NCBI RefSeq assembly: GCF_900100115.1
Contig: NZ_FNKL01000002.1
Coordinates: 930,001 to 994,000 of the forward strand
DNA: 64,000 nucleotides
Origin: Chryseobacterium soldanellicola
Lineage (GTDB): Bacteria > Bacteroidota > Bacteroidia > Flavobacteriales > Weeksellaceae
Direction: 5' to 3'
Shown here: positions 35,517 to 45,238 of the stretch, in pieces
Numbering within the stretch: position 1 is the first letter of the stretch
Layout: each line of letters opens with the position of its first letter
Program-made: the position numbers and the translations under genes
Notes under the pieces: model-generated
The model's input: the letters and a program-made list of their open reading frames with translations, nothing else
Database searches by the model: none
What the model was told of the DNA's origin: nothing

Positions 35517-37266
35517 AAGTAGCAAGCAGTCTGTCATTCAGAACGAAACGAAGTGGAGTGAAGAATCTAAACAATTTGGAATAGATTTCTCCTTCCGTCG
35601 AAATGACATCGGGAAGCTTTTAGCTGTGTTTATACTTCTTAGTCTCACATCCTGCGGTGTCAGAAAATCAATAAAACACGTTCCTGAGGTAAAACAATAT
35701 TCACTAGAAATACCGAAAGTCAATAAAATTAATGACTCAACTTTTAGCTTTAATCAAAATTATTTAACCAAAAATAAGCAGCGGCTTTGGGAGCTTTATA
35801 TTAAAGGAAATCCTTTGCAATTGGGCTACAATAATGGAGCTTTGACTCAGGATTTGATGCAGAAGCAGGAAGATATTTTCTTTTCAAAAGTAGAAGGTTT
35901 TGTTCCCTCGAAGTTTAAGCAAAATCTTTTAAGAGGTTTTTTAAAATGGTACAACCGGAAAATGTATCTCAATGTAAGAGAAGATTATCAGGCTGAATTG
36001 TACGGATTATCTCAATATTCATCGGATAAATACAACTTTATTGCGCCGAAATATTTGCGAAGCTTATACCTTCACGGAGCCCACGATATTGGTCATGCGA
36101 TGCAGGATCTGGCGATGGTTGGCTGCACTTCTCTCGCTGTCTGGAACGAGAATACCGAAGACGGCGATCTTTTGATCGGAAGAAATTTTGATTTTTATGT
36201 TGGTGATGAATTTGCGAAAAATAAATTAGTGGAATTTGTCGAACCGGAACAGGGAATTCCTTATATGTCAGTAAGTTGGCCCGGAATGATCGGCGTGGTT
36301 TCCGGGATGAATAAAGAAGGAATTACAGTAACGATCAATGCAGGAAAATCTAAAATTCCGTTGACGGCAAAAACTCCGATTTCTTTGGTGACACGGGAAA
36401 TTCTACAATATGCAAGAACGATTGATGAGGCGATTGCGATTGCTAAAAAGAGAAAAGTTTTCGTTTCGGAATCAATTTTGGTTGGAAGCGGCAACGATAA
36501 AAATGCAGTAATTATTGAGGTTTCGCCTGATAATTTTGGGGTTTACAGGGTTCAGAATTCAAGCAGGGTTTTTTGTACAAATCATTTTCAGTCAGATGCT
36601 TATAAAGATGATAAAAGAAATCAGAAGCATATTATAGAAAGTCATTCTGAGTACCGTTATGAAAAGCTTCAGGAACTTTTGCATGAAAATAAAAAACTGA
36701 CTCCTGAAAAAATAGCTTCAATTTTAAGAGATAAATCCGGGTTGAAAGATGAAAAAATTGGATATGGAAACGAAAAGGCAATTAATCAGCTTTTGGCGCA
36801 TCATGCAGTAATTTTTTCACCTCAGAAAAAGCTGGTTTGGGTGTCTTCAAATCCTTATCAATTGGGAGAATTTGTTTGTTATGACTTAAGCGAAATTTTT
36901 TCCGGTAAAAGATTAAAAAGCGGAAAATTTGCAACATCTGAATTGAATATTTCTAAAGATACTTTTATAGATTCACAGGATTTCAAAAATTATGAAGAAT
37001 ATAAAAAATTAAGTTCTCAAATTGAAAATGCTATTGATGATAAAGAAAAAACACTTTCTGATGAATTTATCGTTCATTATCAATCTTTAAATCCTGATTT
37101 TTGGCTGGTTTATTATCAAGCCGGGAAATATTATTTCAATAAAAAAAATTATTCAAAGGCAAAAACAGAATTTGAAAAAGCATTGACAAAGGAAATTACA
37201 ACGGTTCCGGATAAAGAGAATGTTGAAAAATATGTAAAGAAAACTAATAAAAAATTGAAAAATTAA
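35509..37266 (+). CDS. C45-type autoproteolytic acyltransferase lipoprotein
   Basis: A 585-residue protein of the peptidase C45 / acyl-CoA:6-aminopenicillanate acyltransferase group. Nucleophile Cys206 is in LAMVGCTSLAVWN, followed by the DLLIGRNFDFY Ntn motif. A lipoprotein signal (LLAVFILLSLTSCG, Cys49) lies unusually far in, after a 36-residue leader that is translated repeat DNA. The C-terminus (about 520-585) looks like a TPR hairpin (YQAGKYYFNKKNYSKAKTEF). No better start exists between the repeat and the signal core. It overlaps the previous gene by 8 bases. Acyl transfer or amide/ester hydrolysis in pigment assembly is inferred. Confidence 0.8.
   Translation: MNRSSKQSVIQNETKWSEESKQFGIDFSFRRNDIGKLLAVFILLSLTSCGVRKSIKHVPEVKQYSLEIPKVNKINDSTFSFNQNYLTKNKQRLWELYIKGNPLQLGYNNGALTQDLMQKQEDIFFSKVEGFVPSKFKQNLLRGFLKWYNRKMYLNVREDYQAELYGLSQYSSDKYNFIAPKYLRSLYLHGAHDIGHAMQDLAMVGCTSLAVWNENTEDGDLLIGRNFDFYVGDEFAKNKLVEFVEPEQGIPYMSVSWPGMIGVVSGMNKEGITVTINAGKSKIPLTAKTPISLVTREILQYARTIDEAIAIAKKRKVFVSESILVGSGNDKNAVIIEVSPDNFGVYRVQNSSRVFCTNHFQSDAYKDDKRNQKHIIESHSEYRYEKLQELLHENKKLTPEKIASILRDKSGLKDEKIGYGNEKAINQLLAHHAVIFSPQKKLVWVSSNPYQLGEFVCYDLSEIFSGKRLKSGKFATSELNISKDTFIDSQDFKNYEEYKKLSSQIENAIDDKEKTLSDEFIVHYQSLNPDFWLVYYQAGKYYFNKKNYSKAKTEFEKALTKEITTVPDKENVEKYVKKTNKKLKN
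35531..35608. repeat. Palindromic repeat inside the C45 gene, copy C
   Basis: TGTCATTCAGAACG (35532-35545) with AGAATCT (35562-35568), and inverted AGATTTCTCC (35583-35592) with AATGACA (35602-35608), have the same ends as copies A and B. In frame it encodes the Ser-Val-Ile-Gln to Arg-Asn-Asp-Ile leader of the C45 protein. Confidence 0.65.
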
Positions 37267-37267
37267 T

Positions 37268-38521
37268 ATGAAGAAAATTTTAAACTTATTTTTGATTTTA
37301 GCATCATTATTTTTATTTGCTCAAGAAAGAAAAGATATTGGAAGTCAATTTATTAAAACGTTGTTGATTGACAAAAATGCTGAAAAAGCTCACACTTTTT
37401 TTGATGCTTCTGTTGCTGCGCAGGTTCCTGTTGGAGAATTAAAATTACTTCCGGAACAGCTTGAAGGTCAGTTGGGAAAGCTTAAAAATATTCTTGAAAT
37501 CAATAATGAGAATGATTCTTATTATTACTATTCTGAGTTTGAAAAATCAAAATTAGATATTCAGATTACTTTCAGTGGAGAAAATAAAATTATTGGATTT
37601 TTCTTTGTTCCGCACAAAATATTCGATAAGGCAGATGATAAAACGGCTTTAAAAATAAAAAGCGATGATATTGAATTAAAAGGAACACTTTTACAGCCGA
37701 AACAAAATGATCAAAAGAAATTAGTCATTTTTGTTCATGGTTCGGGACCGCAAGACCGGGATGAAACTATCGGGGAAAATAAACCTTTTAAAGACATCGC
37801 GGAATATCTTTTGAGCAACGGAATTTCTTCTTACAGATACGACAAAAGAACCTATTCTAATCCTGAAACTTTTAATGATGAATCGACAGCCGAACAGGAA
37901 ACAATCAATGATGCTGTAAATGTGGCGAATTATTTTAAGAATAATGAACAATTTAAAGAATATCAGATTACTGTTTTGGGACACAGCCAAGGTGCTTATC
38001 TGATGCCGAAGATTGCAGAAAAAGCCCAGGTTTCAAAATACATTTTCATGGCGGGAAATGCAAGACCGCTGCAGGATGTTATTGTTGATCAGTTTAATTA
38101 TATTCATACCATTGATCCGACAAAAATCTCAAATGAAGAGCTTCAGAATATGAAAAAGCAAGTTGATTTTTTACAATCGAAAAAATTTAATTTAGATTCT
38201 CCAAAATCTGAGCTTCCACTGGGATTATCTGCTTCTTATTGGAAGTATTTAATTGATTATAAGCCTCTTGAAGCTGTTAAGTCTATCAAAAGTCCCATGT
38301 TTTTTGCACAAGGCGGAAGAGATTATCAGGTAACGGAAAAAGATTTTGCGCTTTGGAAAAATCAGTTAAAAAATAACAAAGCTGCTGCATTTAAATTCTA
38401 TCCTTCTTTAAATCATCTATTTATTAAAGGAACCGAGCAGCCTTCTCCAAAAGATTATGAGATAAAAGGAAATGTGGATGAGGAATTTCTGAAAGATTTG
38501 GTGCAGTTTATTTTAAAATAA
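37268..38521 (+). CDS. Secreted alpha/beta hydrolase
   Basis: A 417-residue protein with signal peptide (KKILNLFLILASLFLFAQ). An N-terminal helical section (residues 20-120) resembles DUF3887. The alpha/beta hydrolase domain follows, with oxyanion loop VHGSGPQDRDE, nucleophile Ser in LGHSQGAYL, and His in SLNHLFIKG. It begins 1 base after the C45 stop, so the two are coupled. Periplasmic esterase or peptidase activity is likely; substrate unknown. Confidence 0.82.
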   Translation: MKKILNLFLILASLFLFAQERKDIGSQFIKTLLIDKNAEKAHTFFDASVAAQVPVGELKLLPEQLEGQLGKLKNILEINNENDSYYYYSEFEKSKLDIQITFSGENKIIGFFFVPHKIFDKADDKTALKIKSDDIELKGTLLQPKQNDQKKLVIFVHGSGPQDRDETIGENKPFKDIAEYLLSNGISSYRYDKRTYSNPETFNDESTAEQETINDAVNVANYFKNNEQFKEYQITVLGHSQGAYLMPKIAEKAQVSKYIFMAGNARPLQDVIVDQFNYIHTIDPTKISNEELQNMKKQVDFLQSKKFNLDSPKSELPLGLSASYWKYLIDYKPLEAVKSIKSPMFFAQGGRDYQVTEKDFALWKNQLKNNKAAAFKFYPSLNHLFIKGTEQPSPKDYEIKGNVDEEFLKDLVQFILK

Positions 38522-38711
38522 TTAAAATATATTTCATTGAGTTTTGCTGGGAAATTCTGTTTGCGATTTTGAAGGTGATTGGAGCGTTTTCATTGATTTA
38601 TTTATTTTGTTTTGACTGTTTTATTTTATTATTTTAACTGTTTTTGCTTTTTTAGTGTAAAAATGTTTGGTCCTTAATGGTTTTATTATTTATATTCGTT
38701 CCCTTAAAACC

Positions 38712-39815
38712 ATGAAACGAATGAGAAAATTCTATTTCTTATCTTTTGTATTTTTATTGATAATATTCTCTTGTAAAGATGATGGGAGAATTGAAGGTGT
38801 GGAAGTCGAAAGTTCTTTTGTAAATTTTGATATTAATGCGGTTCCTTATGCTAAATTATCTACGTATGCTTTTTTTACGGGGGAACTTAAAAACCTAAAT
38901 CCATCAAGCAAAGTAATCCCTTATGAGCCTGCAAGTTCGCTTTTCACCGATTATGCCCTGAAAAAAAGATTTATCTGGATGCCACAAGGCACAAAAGCCA
39001 CTTTTGACGCTGATGATAAAACACTGAATTTCCCTGTAGGAACTGTTTTAATAAAAAGTTTCTATTACAATACAATACAGCCTAATAATACGACCAAAAT
39101 ACTTGAAACCCGATTGATGATAAGAAAATCAACCGGATGGATTTTTGCGGAATATTTATGGAATGATGATCAGACAGAAGCGAATTTAGTTACCGGAACA
39201 GATTTCACAAGCGGCAGCTCTAAAAATATTACATTTAAAAAAGACAATGGCGATATTATCACAACTGATTACAGAATCCCTTCTGAAACAGAATGTTATG
39301 CCTGTCATAAATTAGATAACAAGCCTGTTCCGATTGGTGTAAAACCCCAAAATCTTAACGTGTCATACAATTATCCCAACGGACTGAAAAATCAGCTGCA
39401 GAAACTGGTGGATGAAGGTTATCTTCAAAGTTATCCTTCCAATATAGTTTCCACGGTAAATTATAAGGATACAAGCAAGCCTTTGGATATCCGTTTGCGC
39501 TCTTATCTTGATATAAACTGTGCACATTGCCATCAGGATAATGCCCGCTGCGATTACCGGGCAATACGGTTAAGCTTCAGCCAGACAACAAACCTGGCAA
39601 AATTGGGAGTCTGCATACTGGCAGATGAGCCTATAGATCCGTCATTGGAAAGAATTATCACGCCTGGGAATCCAAACAAATCTGTGATGCATTTCAGACT
39701 GAGCTCTACCAATGAAAACAACAGAATGCCTTTACTGGGCAGAACGATTGTTCATGATGAAGGGGTTGAGCTTTTAAAGCAGTGGATTTCTTCGTTAAAC
39801 CAGACTTGTCCATAA
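38712..39815 (+). CDS. Dihaem c-type cytochrome lipoprotein (SO2930-like)
   Basis: I start at ATG 38712. The lipoprotein signal has Cys after FVFLLIIFSC. Two c-type haem motifs are visible, CYACH and CAHCH, within a beta-rich chain (PYEPASSLFTDYALKKRFIWMP) that matches the SO2930 dihaem family. It is predicted to be exported and membrane anchored; electron partners are unknown. It has no evident link to the surrounding pigment genes. Confidence 0.82.
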   Translation: MKRMRKFYFLSFVFLLIIFSCKDDGRIEGVEVESSFVNFDINAVPYAKLSTYAFFTGELKNLNPSSKVIPYEPASSLFTDYALKKRFIWMPQGTKATFDADDKTLNFPVGTVLIKSFYYNTIQPNNTTKILETRLMIRKSTGWIFAEYLWNDDQTEANLVTGTDFTSGSSKNITFKKDNGDIITTDYRIPSETECYACHKLDNKPVPIGVKPQNLNVSYNYPNGLKNQLQKLVDEGYLQSYPSNIVSTVNYKDTSKPLDIRLRSYLDINCAHCHQDNARCDYRAIRLSFSQTTNLAKLGVCILADEPIDPSLERIITPGNPNKSVMHFRLSSTNENNRMPLLGRTIVHDEGVELLKQWISSLNQTCP

Positions 39816-39842
39816 AAATTAATAATAACAAACGTATAACTC

Positions 39843-41855
39843 ATGAAAAAAATATTACCCTTTTTTGTTTTACTATTGAATAGCACATGGGCAATTGCAC
39901 AGCTTACATGTGCCACAGCAGTTCCCCTCAGTTTGGGAACAGTCACTGCTCCTGCTGTTACAGGCGATGCGCCGGCAACGGCCTGTTCATTAGGTTTATC
40001 CGGATCAAAAGGCTTATGGTATAAATACACGGCCACGCAGAACACAACGATCAGAGTTGCCACTTCAGCTGCCGGGCAAAATGCAGATACACGATTGATT
40101 GTATTTACAGGAAGCTGTACAGCATTAAATTGCCTGACTGCCAATGACGATTTTGCAGGGAATTTCTCTCAGGTTACTTTTAATGCAGTGGCCGGAACGA
40201 CTTATTATATTGTTTTTGATAATAAATATTCTTCCTTAGGGTTTAATATTACCCTTTCTGAAGTCGTTGTTGTGCCGGATCGTCTGTCTTTCACTCCACA
40301 GCCGATAACAGCAACAGGATCTTTTAACAATTGTGTTGTGGATATGAATGGGGATTATCTTGATGATGTTGTTTCCGTGATAAGTCCTACTCAAATTATG
40401 ATTTCTTATCAACAGGCCGGCGGTGGATTTACCAGTACCACTTATACGGTTCCTACGACTTCGATAACTCCGTCCTGGAGCATTGCTGCAGGAGATTATG
40501 ATAATAACGGCTATAATGATCTTGTGTATGGCTCGGGAAGCGGAATTGCTTTTTTAAAGGCAAATTCAGACGGAACGGCTTATACTTCAGACAGAAAGCC
40601 ACAATCCTTTTTAGTTCAGAGAACCAATTTTATAGATATTAACAATGATGGGAAATTAGACGCCTTTATTTGTGATGATAATGCTCCGAACAGATATTAT
40701 TTAAATGACGGAACGAATATGAATCATCATCAGGGAGGATTGGGAGATTTCCCTTCCGGTGGAAATTACGGCTCTATCTGGATCGATTATGATAACGACG
40801 GAGATATGGATCTTTATATCGCAAAATGTAGCGGCGGAGGTTCAGGCCCCGGCGGAAATATTGACGAACTGCACAGAAATAACGGAAACGGGACCTTTAC
40901 AAACGTAGCGCTTACTGCAAACATGGCCAATCCTACGCAAACATGGTCTTCTGCGTGGGGGGATTTTAATAATGACGGATGGATGGATGCGGTGGTAGGA
41001 ATTAATTCCACAACCAACGGACTGAGTAAAGTGATGAAGAATAACGGAGACGGAACATTTACTGATAAATCGGTAGGTTCTGGTTATGATACGACAAATG
41101 CTTTGAGCAGGGAATATGTTGCTTATGATTTTGATAATGACGGGTTTTTGGATGTTTTAGGCGCAGGAAATACAATCATGTTCGGAAATGGAGATTTCAC
41201 ATTTGTTCCGAACTCAAACCCTTATAATATTGATTATTACGACCGACCTGTCGGAGATTTGAATAACGATGGATTTTTGGATATTCAGAATGGCAATAAC
41301 GTGATGATTAATTCCGGAAATACAAATAAATGGCTGAAAGTAACCCTGAAAGGAATACAAAGCAACAGAAACGGGATCGGAGCCAGAGTAGAAATCTATG
41401 GCGCATGGGGAAAACAAATCCGTGATATACAGAGCGGAACAGGATTCGGAAATATGAATACATTGAATGCTCATTTCGGCATCGGCCAGGCTACGGCCAT
41501 TACAAAAGTTGTCGTAAAATGGCCTTCAGGAATTGTTGATGTAATTAATAATGTAACCGCAAACACTACATTAAACGTTGTAGAAGGGTCATTCCTAAAT
41601 ACGAAAGATGTTCAGGCTACTCAGGAAACATTCACGGTTTATCCAAACCCTACGCAGGATATCATCAATTTTAAAACCACAAATGACTTTATTCCGGTAG
41701 TCGCAAAAGTATATGAAATGAGCGGCAGAATGGTTTTACAGGCAAAAATTGAAAGAAGCTCAATTTCAGTTAAAGAATTAAATTCAGGGAATTATGTTTT
41801 AGTTGTTACAGATAAAAACGGTAAAAACTATTCTCAGAAAATAACGAAGAAATAA
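39843..41855 (+). CDS. Secreted FG-GAP/ASPIC repeat protein with T9SS signal
   Basis: A 670-residue secreted protein with signal peptide (LPFFVLLLNSTWAIAQ). Repeated Ca-binding FG-GAP-like units (DMNGDYLDDV, DINNDGKLDA, DYDNDGDMDL, DFNNDGWMDA, DFDNDGFLDV, DLNNDGFLDI) form a beta-propeller. An ASPIC/UnbV-like domain (GIGARVEIYGAWGKQIRDI) follows. The C-terminus VYPNPTQDIINF... is a type A sorting domain for the type IX secretion system. A terminator follows. Ligand unknown. Confidence 0.88.
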   Translation: MKKILPFFVLLLNSTWAIAQLTCATAVPLSLGTVTAPAVTGDAPATACSLGLSGSKGLWYKYTATQNTTIRVATSAAGQNADTRLIVFTGSCTALNCLTANDDFAGNFSQVTFNAVAGTTYYIVFDNKYSSLGFNITLSEVVVVPDRLSFTPQPITATGSFNNCVVDMNGDYLDDVVSVISPTQIMISYQQAGGGFTSTTYTVPTTSITPSWSIAAGDYDNNGYNDLVYGSGSGIAFLKANSDGTAYTSDRKPQSFLVQRTNFIDINNDGKLDAFICDDNAPNRYYLNDGTNMNHHQGGLGDFPSGGNYGSIWIDYDNDGDMDLYIAKCSGGGSGPGGNIDELHRNNGNGTFTNVALTANMANPTQTWSSAWGDFNNDGWMDAVVGINSTTNGLSKVMKNNGDGTFTDKSVGSGYDTTNALSREYVAYDFDNDGFLDVLGAGNTIMFGNGDFTFVPNSNPYNIDYYDRPVGDLNNDGFLDIQNGNNVMINSGNTNKWLKVTLKGIQSNRNGIGARVEIYGAWGKQIRDIQSGTGFGNMNTLNAHFGIGQATAITKVVVKWPSGIVDVINNVTANTTLNVVEGSFLNTKDVQATQETFTVYPNPTQDIINFKTTNDFIPVVAKVYEMSGRMVLQAKIERSSISVKELNSGNYVLVVTDKNGKNYSQKITKK

Positions 41856-41877
41856 TAAAATATTACTATAATTAATT

Positions 41878-41909
41878 ACTGCAAGGTCGATAGGCTTTGC
41901 AGTTTTTTT
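41878..41909 (+). terminator. Terminator after the FG-GAP gene
   Basis: ACTGCAA / TTGCAGT arms with an imperfect interior, followed by seven T residues. Confidence 0.75.
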
Positions 41910-41957
41910 ATTAAAAGACTTCTGGTTAAATCTTATATTAATTAAAAAAGTTTAAAA

Positions 41958-43130
41958 TTAATTATTTTCCGGACTTATTTTATTAAGAAAAAGAAACGTG
42001 GCAATTCCTGAAATGACAGACATTGTGGTCGCTAAAATCGCGCTTCCGATCACATATTGAAGGAGATTATTTTTAACCAAATCAAAATTAAGGTCCTGAC
42101 TTAAAATATTGCTGTCACCATGTACAAATGGTGCTCCCAAAAACAATGCAGCCGCAATAATAAAAGGAATAAATGGGGGTAAACTCACATTGGAAGCCAC
42201 AAAAGCCAAAACTTTATTTAATTTAAAGAGAACTGACAAGGATATCACAAGCAATGTATGAAATCCCCAAAACGGAGAAAATCCTATAAAAACGCCCAAA
42301 GCAATGGAAAATGCTTTATTGCGATTGGTTCCGTCACTTTCAAGAACGTCTTCTTTTATGAACTTTTTAAAGCTTTTTTTTTTGAAATTATTCACGAAGT
42401 TTCTCGGAATAATATAAAGTAAAGTAATCGTCACCAGGATCGTATTCAGAATGCTGATCCTCGTAAAATCCTTGAATGGCCTGAAATGTGAAACCCTTTC
42501 CGCGGGGTCATACAAAACTTTGACCGGAACATTTTTCACCGGAACGTGTCTCCAGGCTGTTCTTACAATAATTTCAATCTCAAACTCGAATTTTGGTGTA
42601 AAATATTTTTTCGGAATTTTGTGCAAAGGATATAATCTGTAACCGGATTGAGTGTCTTCCAGCTTGATTCCGGTTTCAAACCAAAACCAAAAATTAGAAA
42701 AACGATTTCCGAAGCTGCTTTTTTTAGGAATACCGTCTTGTGACATATTCCGGTTTCCGATTAATAAAACATCTTGTTTTTCCTCAAGCAAAGCTTCAAC
42801 AAACACAGGAATATCATCCGGATAATGCTGTCCGTCAGAATCAATCGTTATTGCATAATGGTAGCCCAGTTTTTTTGCCTTTCTGAAACCTATTGTAAGC
42901 GCGTTTCCCTTCCCTTTATTTTCAGGTAAATTAATTACATCAATTTGAGGATAATCATGTAAAATTTTTAAAGTAAGATCTGTTGAGCCATCATTCACTA
43001 CAATGATATTTTCGGTGTAGTCCAATACACCGTCAATCACTCTTTTCAGCGTTTTATCGTTGTTGTAAGTAGGTATTAAAACACAGATTTTCTTTTCAGA
43101 AATTACATTTTGTACTTCAGAGAAGGTCAT
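41958..43130 (-). CDS. Glycosyltransferase family 2 fused to DUF2062
   Basis: A 390-residue protein. The GT-A domain (about 10-220) has VLIPTYNNDKTL, VVNDGSTDLT and the DSDGQH metal site, and resembles dolichol-phosphate-mannose synthase type enzymes. A C-terminal DUF2062 membrane domain (ALGVFIGFSPFWGFH, then several helices) follows from about 270. GT2 proteins with such a domain occur in aryl polyene clusters. Sugar and acceptor unknown. Confidence 0.82.
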   Translation of the reverse strand: MTFSEVQNVISEKKICVLIPTYNNDKTLKRVIDGVLDYTENIIVVNDGSTDLTLKILHDYPQIDVINLPENKGKGNALTIGFRKAKKLGYHYAITIDSDGQHYPDDIPVFVEALLEEKQDVLLIGNRNMSQDGIPKKSSFGNRFSNFWFWFETGIKLEDTQSGYRLYPLHKIPKKYFTPKFEFEIEIIVRTAWRHVPVKNVPVKVLYDPAERVSHFRPFKDFTRISILNTILVTITLLYIIPRNFVNNFKKKSFKKFIKEDVLESDGTNRNKAFSIALGVFIGFSPFWGFHTLLVISLSVLFKLNKVLAFVASNVSLPPFIPFIIAAALFLGAPFVHGDSNILSQDLNFDLVKNNLLQYVIGSAILATTMSVISGIATFLFLNKISPENN

Positions 43131-43134
43131 TTTT

Positions 43135-43611
43135 TTATTTTAATGTTGCTCTTTCTTCGTCTGTAATTGTTTTAGACTGCATCGCAAACTTTTTCACATA
43201 AGCTTTTATTGCAGTGTTTTGTTTGCTGTAATTATTTAAGATAAATGCTTTATCATCTTTAATGCTTCCTCGATATCCTACAATTTTAGGAATATTTTCC
43301 TGAACGCTTAATCGTATTACTCGCAATTCAATATTATTAGGATTATTTTTAATGATACTTTCAAGACTTGCCGCGCCGGATTTTACGAGAGCTTTTCTGT
43401 TTTCTTTAACAATTTTTGCCTGCATAATTTTTGCTGCGGCCTGGTAACCGTTTGTCACTGGATCAGTACCGGTTTGTTTTTCGGCAAGATTGATAAAAGC
43501 TTGCGTATTGGCATTAGAAGCATTTGCTTTTGCATAGCTGTATCTCAATGCATCTAGATCAGTTTGAAAAAAGAATATGAAAGCTGTTATTAATGATAAA
43601 ATAAGTTTCAT
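43135..43611 (-). CDS. Small secreted hypothetical protein
   Basis: A 158-residue protein with signal peptide (LILSLITAFIFFFQTDLDA) and an all-helical mature part rich in Ala, Lys and Asn. It lies 4 bases before the GT2 gene and 4 after the FabZ-like gene, so it is part of the operon. Flexirubin clusters contain such unannotated proteins; no domain recognised. Confidence 0.6.
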   Translation of the reverse strand: MKLILSLITAFIFFFQTDLDALRYSYAKANASNANTQAFINLAEKQTGTDPVTNGYQAAAKIMQAKIVKENRKALVKSGAASLESIIKNNPNNIELRVIRLSVQENIPKIVGYRGSIKDDKAFILNNYSKQNTAIKAYVKKFAMQSKTITDEERATLK

Positions 43612-43615
43612 AATG

Positions 43616-43987
43616 TTATTTTTTATAGTTTACTGACATTTTTAATGCAATAGTCTCGCCAAAAGAAGTTGTATTTTTTACTTTCACTTCTTCTTCGCTT
43701 TCAGTAATATCTAATTGAAGTTTCAGATCAGGCGTTTCAAAAGGATTAATGATCGCCATAAATTTCACATTTGAAGCAGATTTTAAGAATAATTTTCTGT
43801 CTGTAAATTCTTCTGTCAGTTCTTTTACAATCTGCATCATACAAACTCCTGGAGTTACAGGATTTCCAGGAAAATGGCCTTTAAAAATGTCATGATCTTT
43901 GTTTAAAGAAATAGTTGCGATAAAGCTTCCGTTTTCTGCCTTTTCGTATGATTGTAAAGTATAAAAGTCTGTAAGAATGGTCTGCAT
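43616..43987 (-). CDS. FabZ-like hotdog dehydratase
   Basis: A 123-residue hotdog protein. KGHFPGNPVTPGVCMMQIVKEL carries the FabZ signature with catalytic His and the PxxPG loop. At the position of the usual helix Glu I see Gln or a shifted Glu, so activity is not certain. It probably acts in polyene dehydration with the two hotdog proteins at 58445-59325. Confidence 0.72.
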   Translation of the reverse strand: MQTILTDFYTLQSYEKAENGSFIATISLNKDHDIFKGHFPGNPVTPGVCMMQIVKELTEEFTDRKLFLKSASNVKFMAIINPFETPDLKLQLDITESEEEVKVKNTTSFGETIALKMSVNYKK

Positions 43988-43990
43988 AGA

Positions 43991-44596
43991 TTATTTTTTC
44001 GTATTAAAAGTATAATAAACTCCCGCCTGAAGCAAAACATTAGTCCTGTTTTCATCGCCACTGTAAGCAACTTCTACAATTCCTTTTTTTACTCTTGCTT
44101 CAATTCCAAAATTGTTGGTAATATCATAGCCTACGCCCAACAAAAAGCCCAAATCAACATTATTAGAAGGATTAAATCCGTTGTCTTCTAACGCAAAATC
44201 AATTGAAGGTCCTACATGAATATTGAATTTCTGGAAATAAAATTTATTGACAAGCTGTAATGACAGGTACGAGATTTTTGGCTCGTAAGTTTCATTGGCT
44301 ACTTTTATTTTGCTTCCCTGTCTGGAATAATTAAGTTCAGGCTGAAGGGCGTAAAACTTTGCAAATCTGATGTTTCCGAAAAAACCGACATAAAAATCTG
44401 CTATAAAATCTGTTTCCTCTTTTTGATAATTTGAATAATAGGGATCAGGCTCTTCGTCAAACCAGTTATAAATGCCATTATCAGATTGGGTAAATTTTGC
44501 AAGATTTAAACCTGCCCTGATTCCCGGACTAAAAGTTACCTGAGCGAAAGACAGGCTTGAAATCAAGATGATGAGTAAAAAAGTTAGCTTTTTCAT
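43991..44596 (-). CDS. Outer-membrane beta-barrel protein
   Basis: A 201-residue protein with signal peptide (TFLLIILISSLSFAQ) and an eight-strand-like pattern of the PorT family (FSPGIRAGLNLAKFTQ, LGFLLGVGYDITNNFGIEARV). It ends in YYTFNTKK. It would sit in the outer membrane and is co-directional with the LolA and lipoprotein genes; an export role is inferred only from context. Confidence 0.75.
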   Translation of the reverse strand: MKKLTFLLIILISSLSFAQVTFSPGIRAGLNLAKFTQSDNGIYNWFDEEPDPYYSNYQKEETDFIADFYVGFFGNIRFAKFYALQPELNYSRQGSKIKVANETYEPKISYLSLQLVNKFYFQKFNIHVGPSIDFALEDNGFNPSNNVDLGFLLGVGYDITNNFGIEARVKKGIVEVAYSGDENRTNVLLQAGVYYTFNTKK

Positions 44597-44602
44597 GTTA
44601 AA

Positions 44603-45238
44603 TTATTCAGTTTCGGTTATTTGAAATAGTTTTATATTGATTTTGAAATCTTTATGTTGAAGACTCAAACTATCCGCGAAGATATGTTTTTTTGCATCAA
44701 AAGTAAAATCGATTTTCTCTTTGTTGTTTTTTGTATAAATAATATGTTTTAACAAATTATTTTCTTTGTTAAAGAACAGATAATACCTTTTTTTATCAAC
44801 TTTTGAGAGATAGATCTTAGAATTTTCGTTTTCAAAACTTTCGCTTACAGGATATTTTTGTTTTAACAATTGTTGAAAGTCATTCTTTAAAAAATTAATA
44901 ACAATTTTTTTATCTAAATCCGGAAGCACATAGTTCAACTTAAAATTATTACCTGAAACCTCAAAATCAATTAATTTATTTCCAAAATCAGAAGTTAATG
45001 CTACGCGATGAGTGTTTTCGTTGATTTTTTTAATAATTAAAATGCCGCTTACATGATTTTTATAAATATCCATCTGGCATTTATAAACATAATCTTCATT
45101 GGATGAAAAGTATAAATTTTCAACCGTTTGCTCGGAATTTGGTACAGATTTTACGCCTGTGAGTTTATACGTTTTACACGAAACAAACAGTAAAAAAATC
45201 AGGCTATAAAGAAAACTCTGAAGCAGGAATGGGCGCAT
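44603..45238 (-). CDS. Lipoprotein of the flexirubin cluster (LolB-like position)
   Basis: I start at ATG 45238 (MRPFLLQSF). A lipoprotein signal ends at Cys in LIFLLFVSCKTYK. The rest is a beta-rich 190-residue domain recalling LolA/LolB or DUF4292-type folds, but I cannot assign it firmly. Its 5' end overlaps the LolA-like gene by about 34 bases, implying coupling. A LolA-like carrier next to a lipoprotein suggests acceptor or partner in lipid transfer to the outer membrane. Confidence 0.65.
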   Translation of the reverse strand: MRPFLLQSFLYSLIFLLFVSCKTYKLTGVKSVPNSEQTVENLYFSSNEDYVYKCQMDIYKNHVSGILIIKKINENTHRVALTSDFGNKLIDFEVSGNNFKLNYVLPDLDKKIVINFLKNDFQQLLKQKYPVSESFENENSKIYLSKVDKKRYYLFFNKENNLLKHIIYTKNNKEKIDFTFDAKKHIFADSLSLQHKDFKINIKLFQITETE

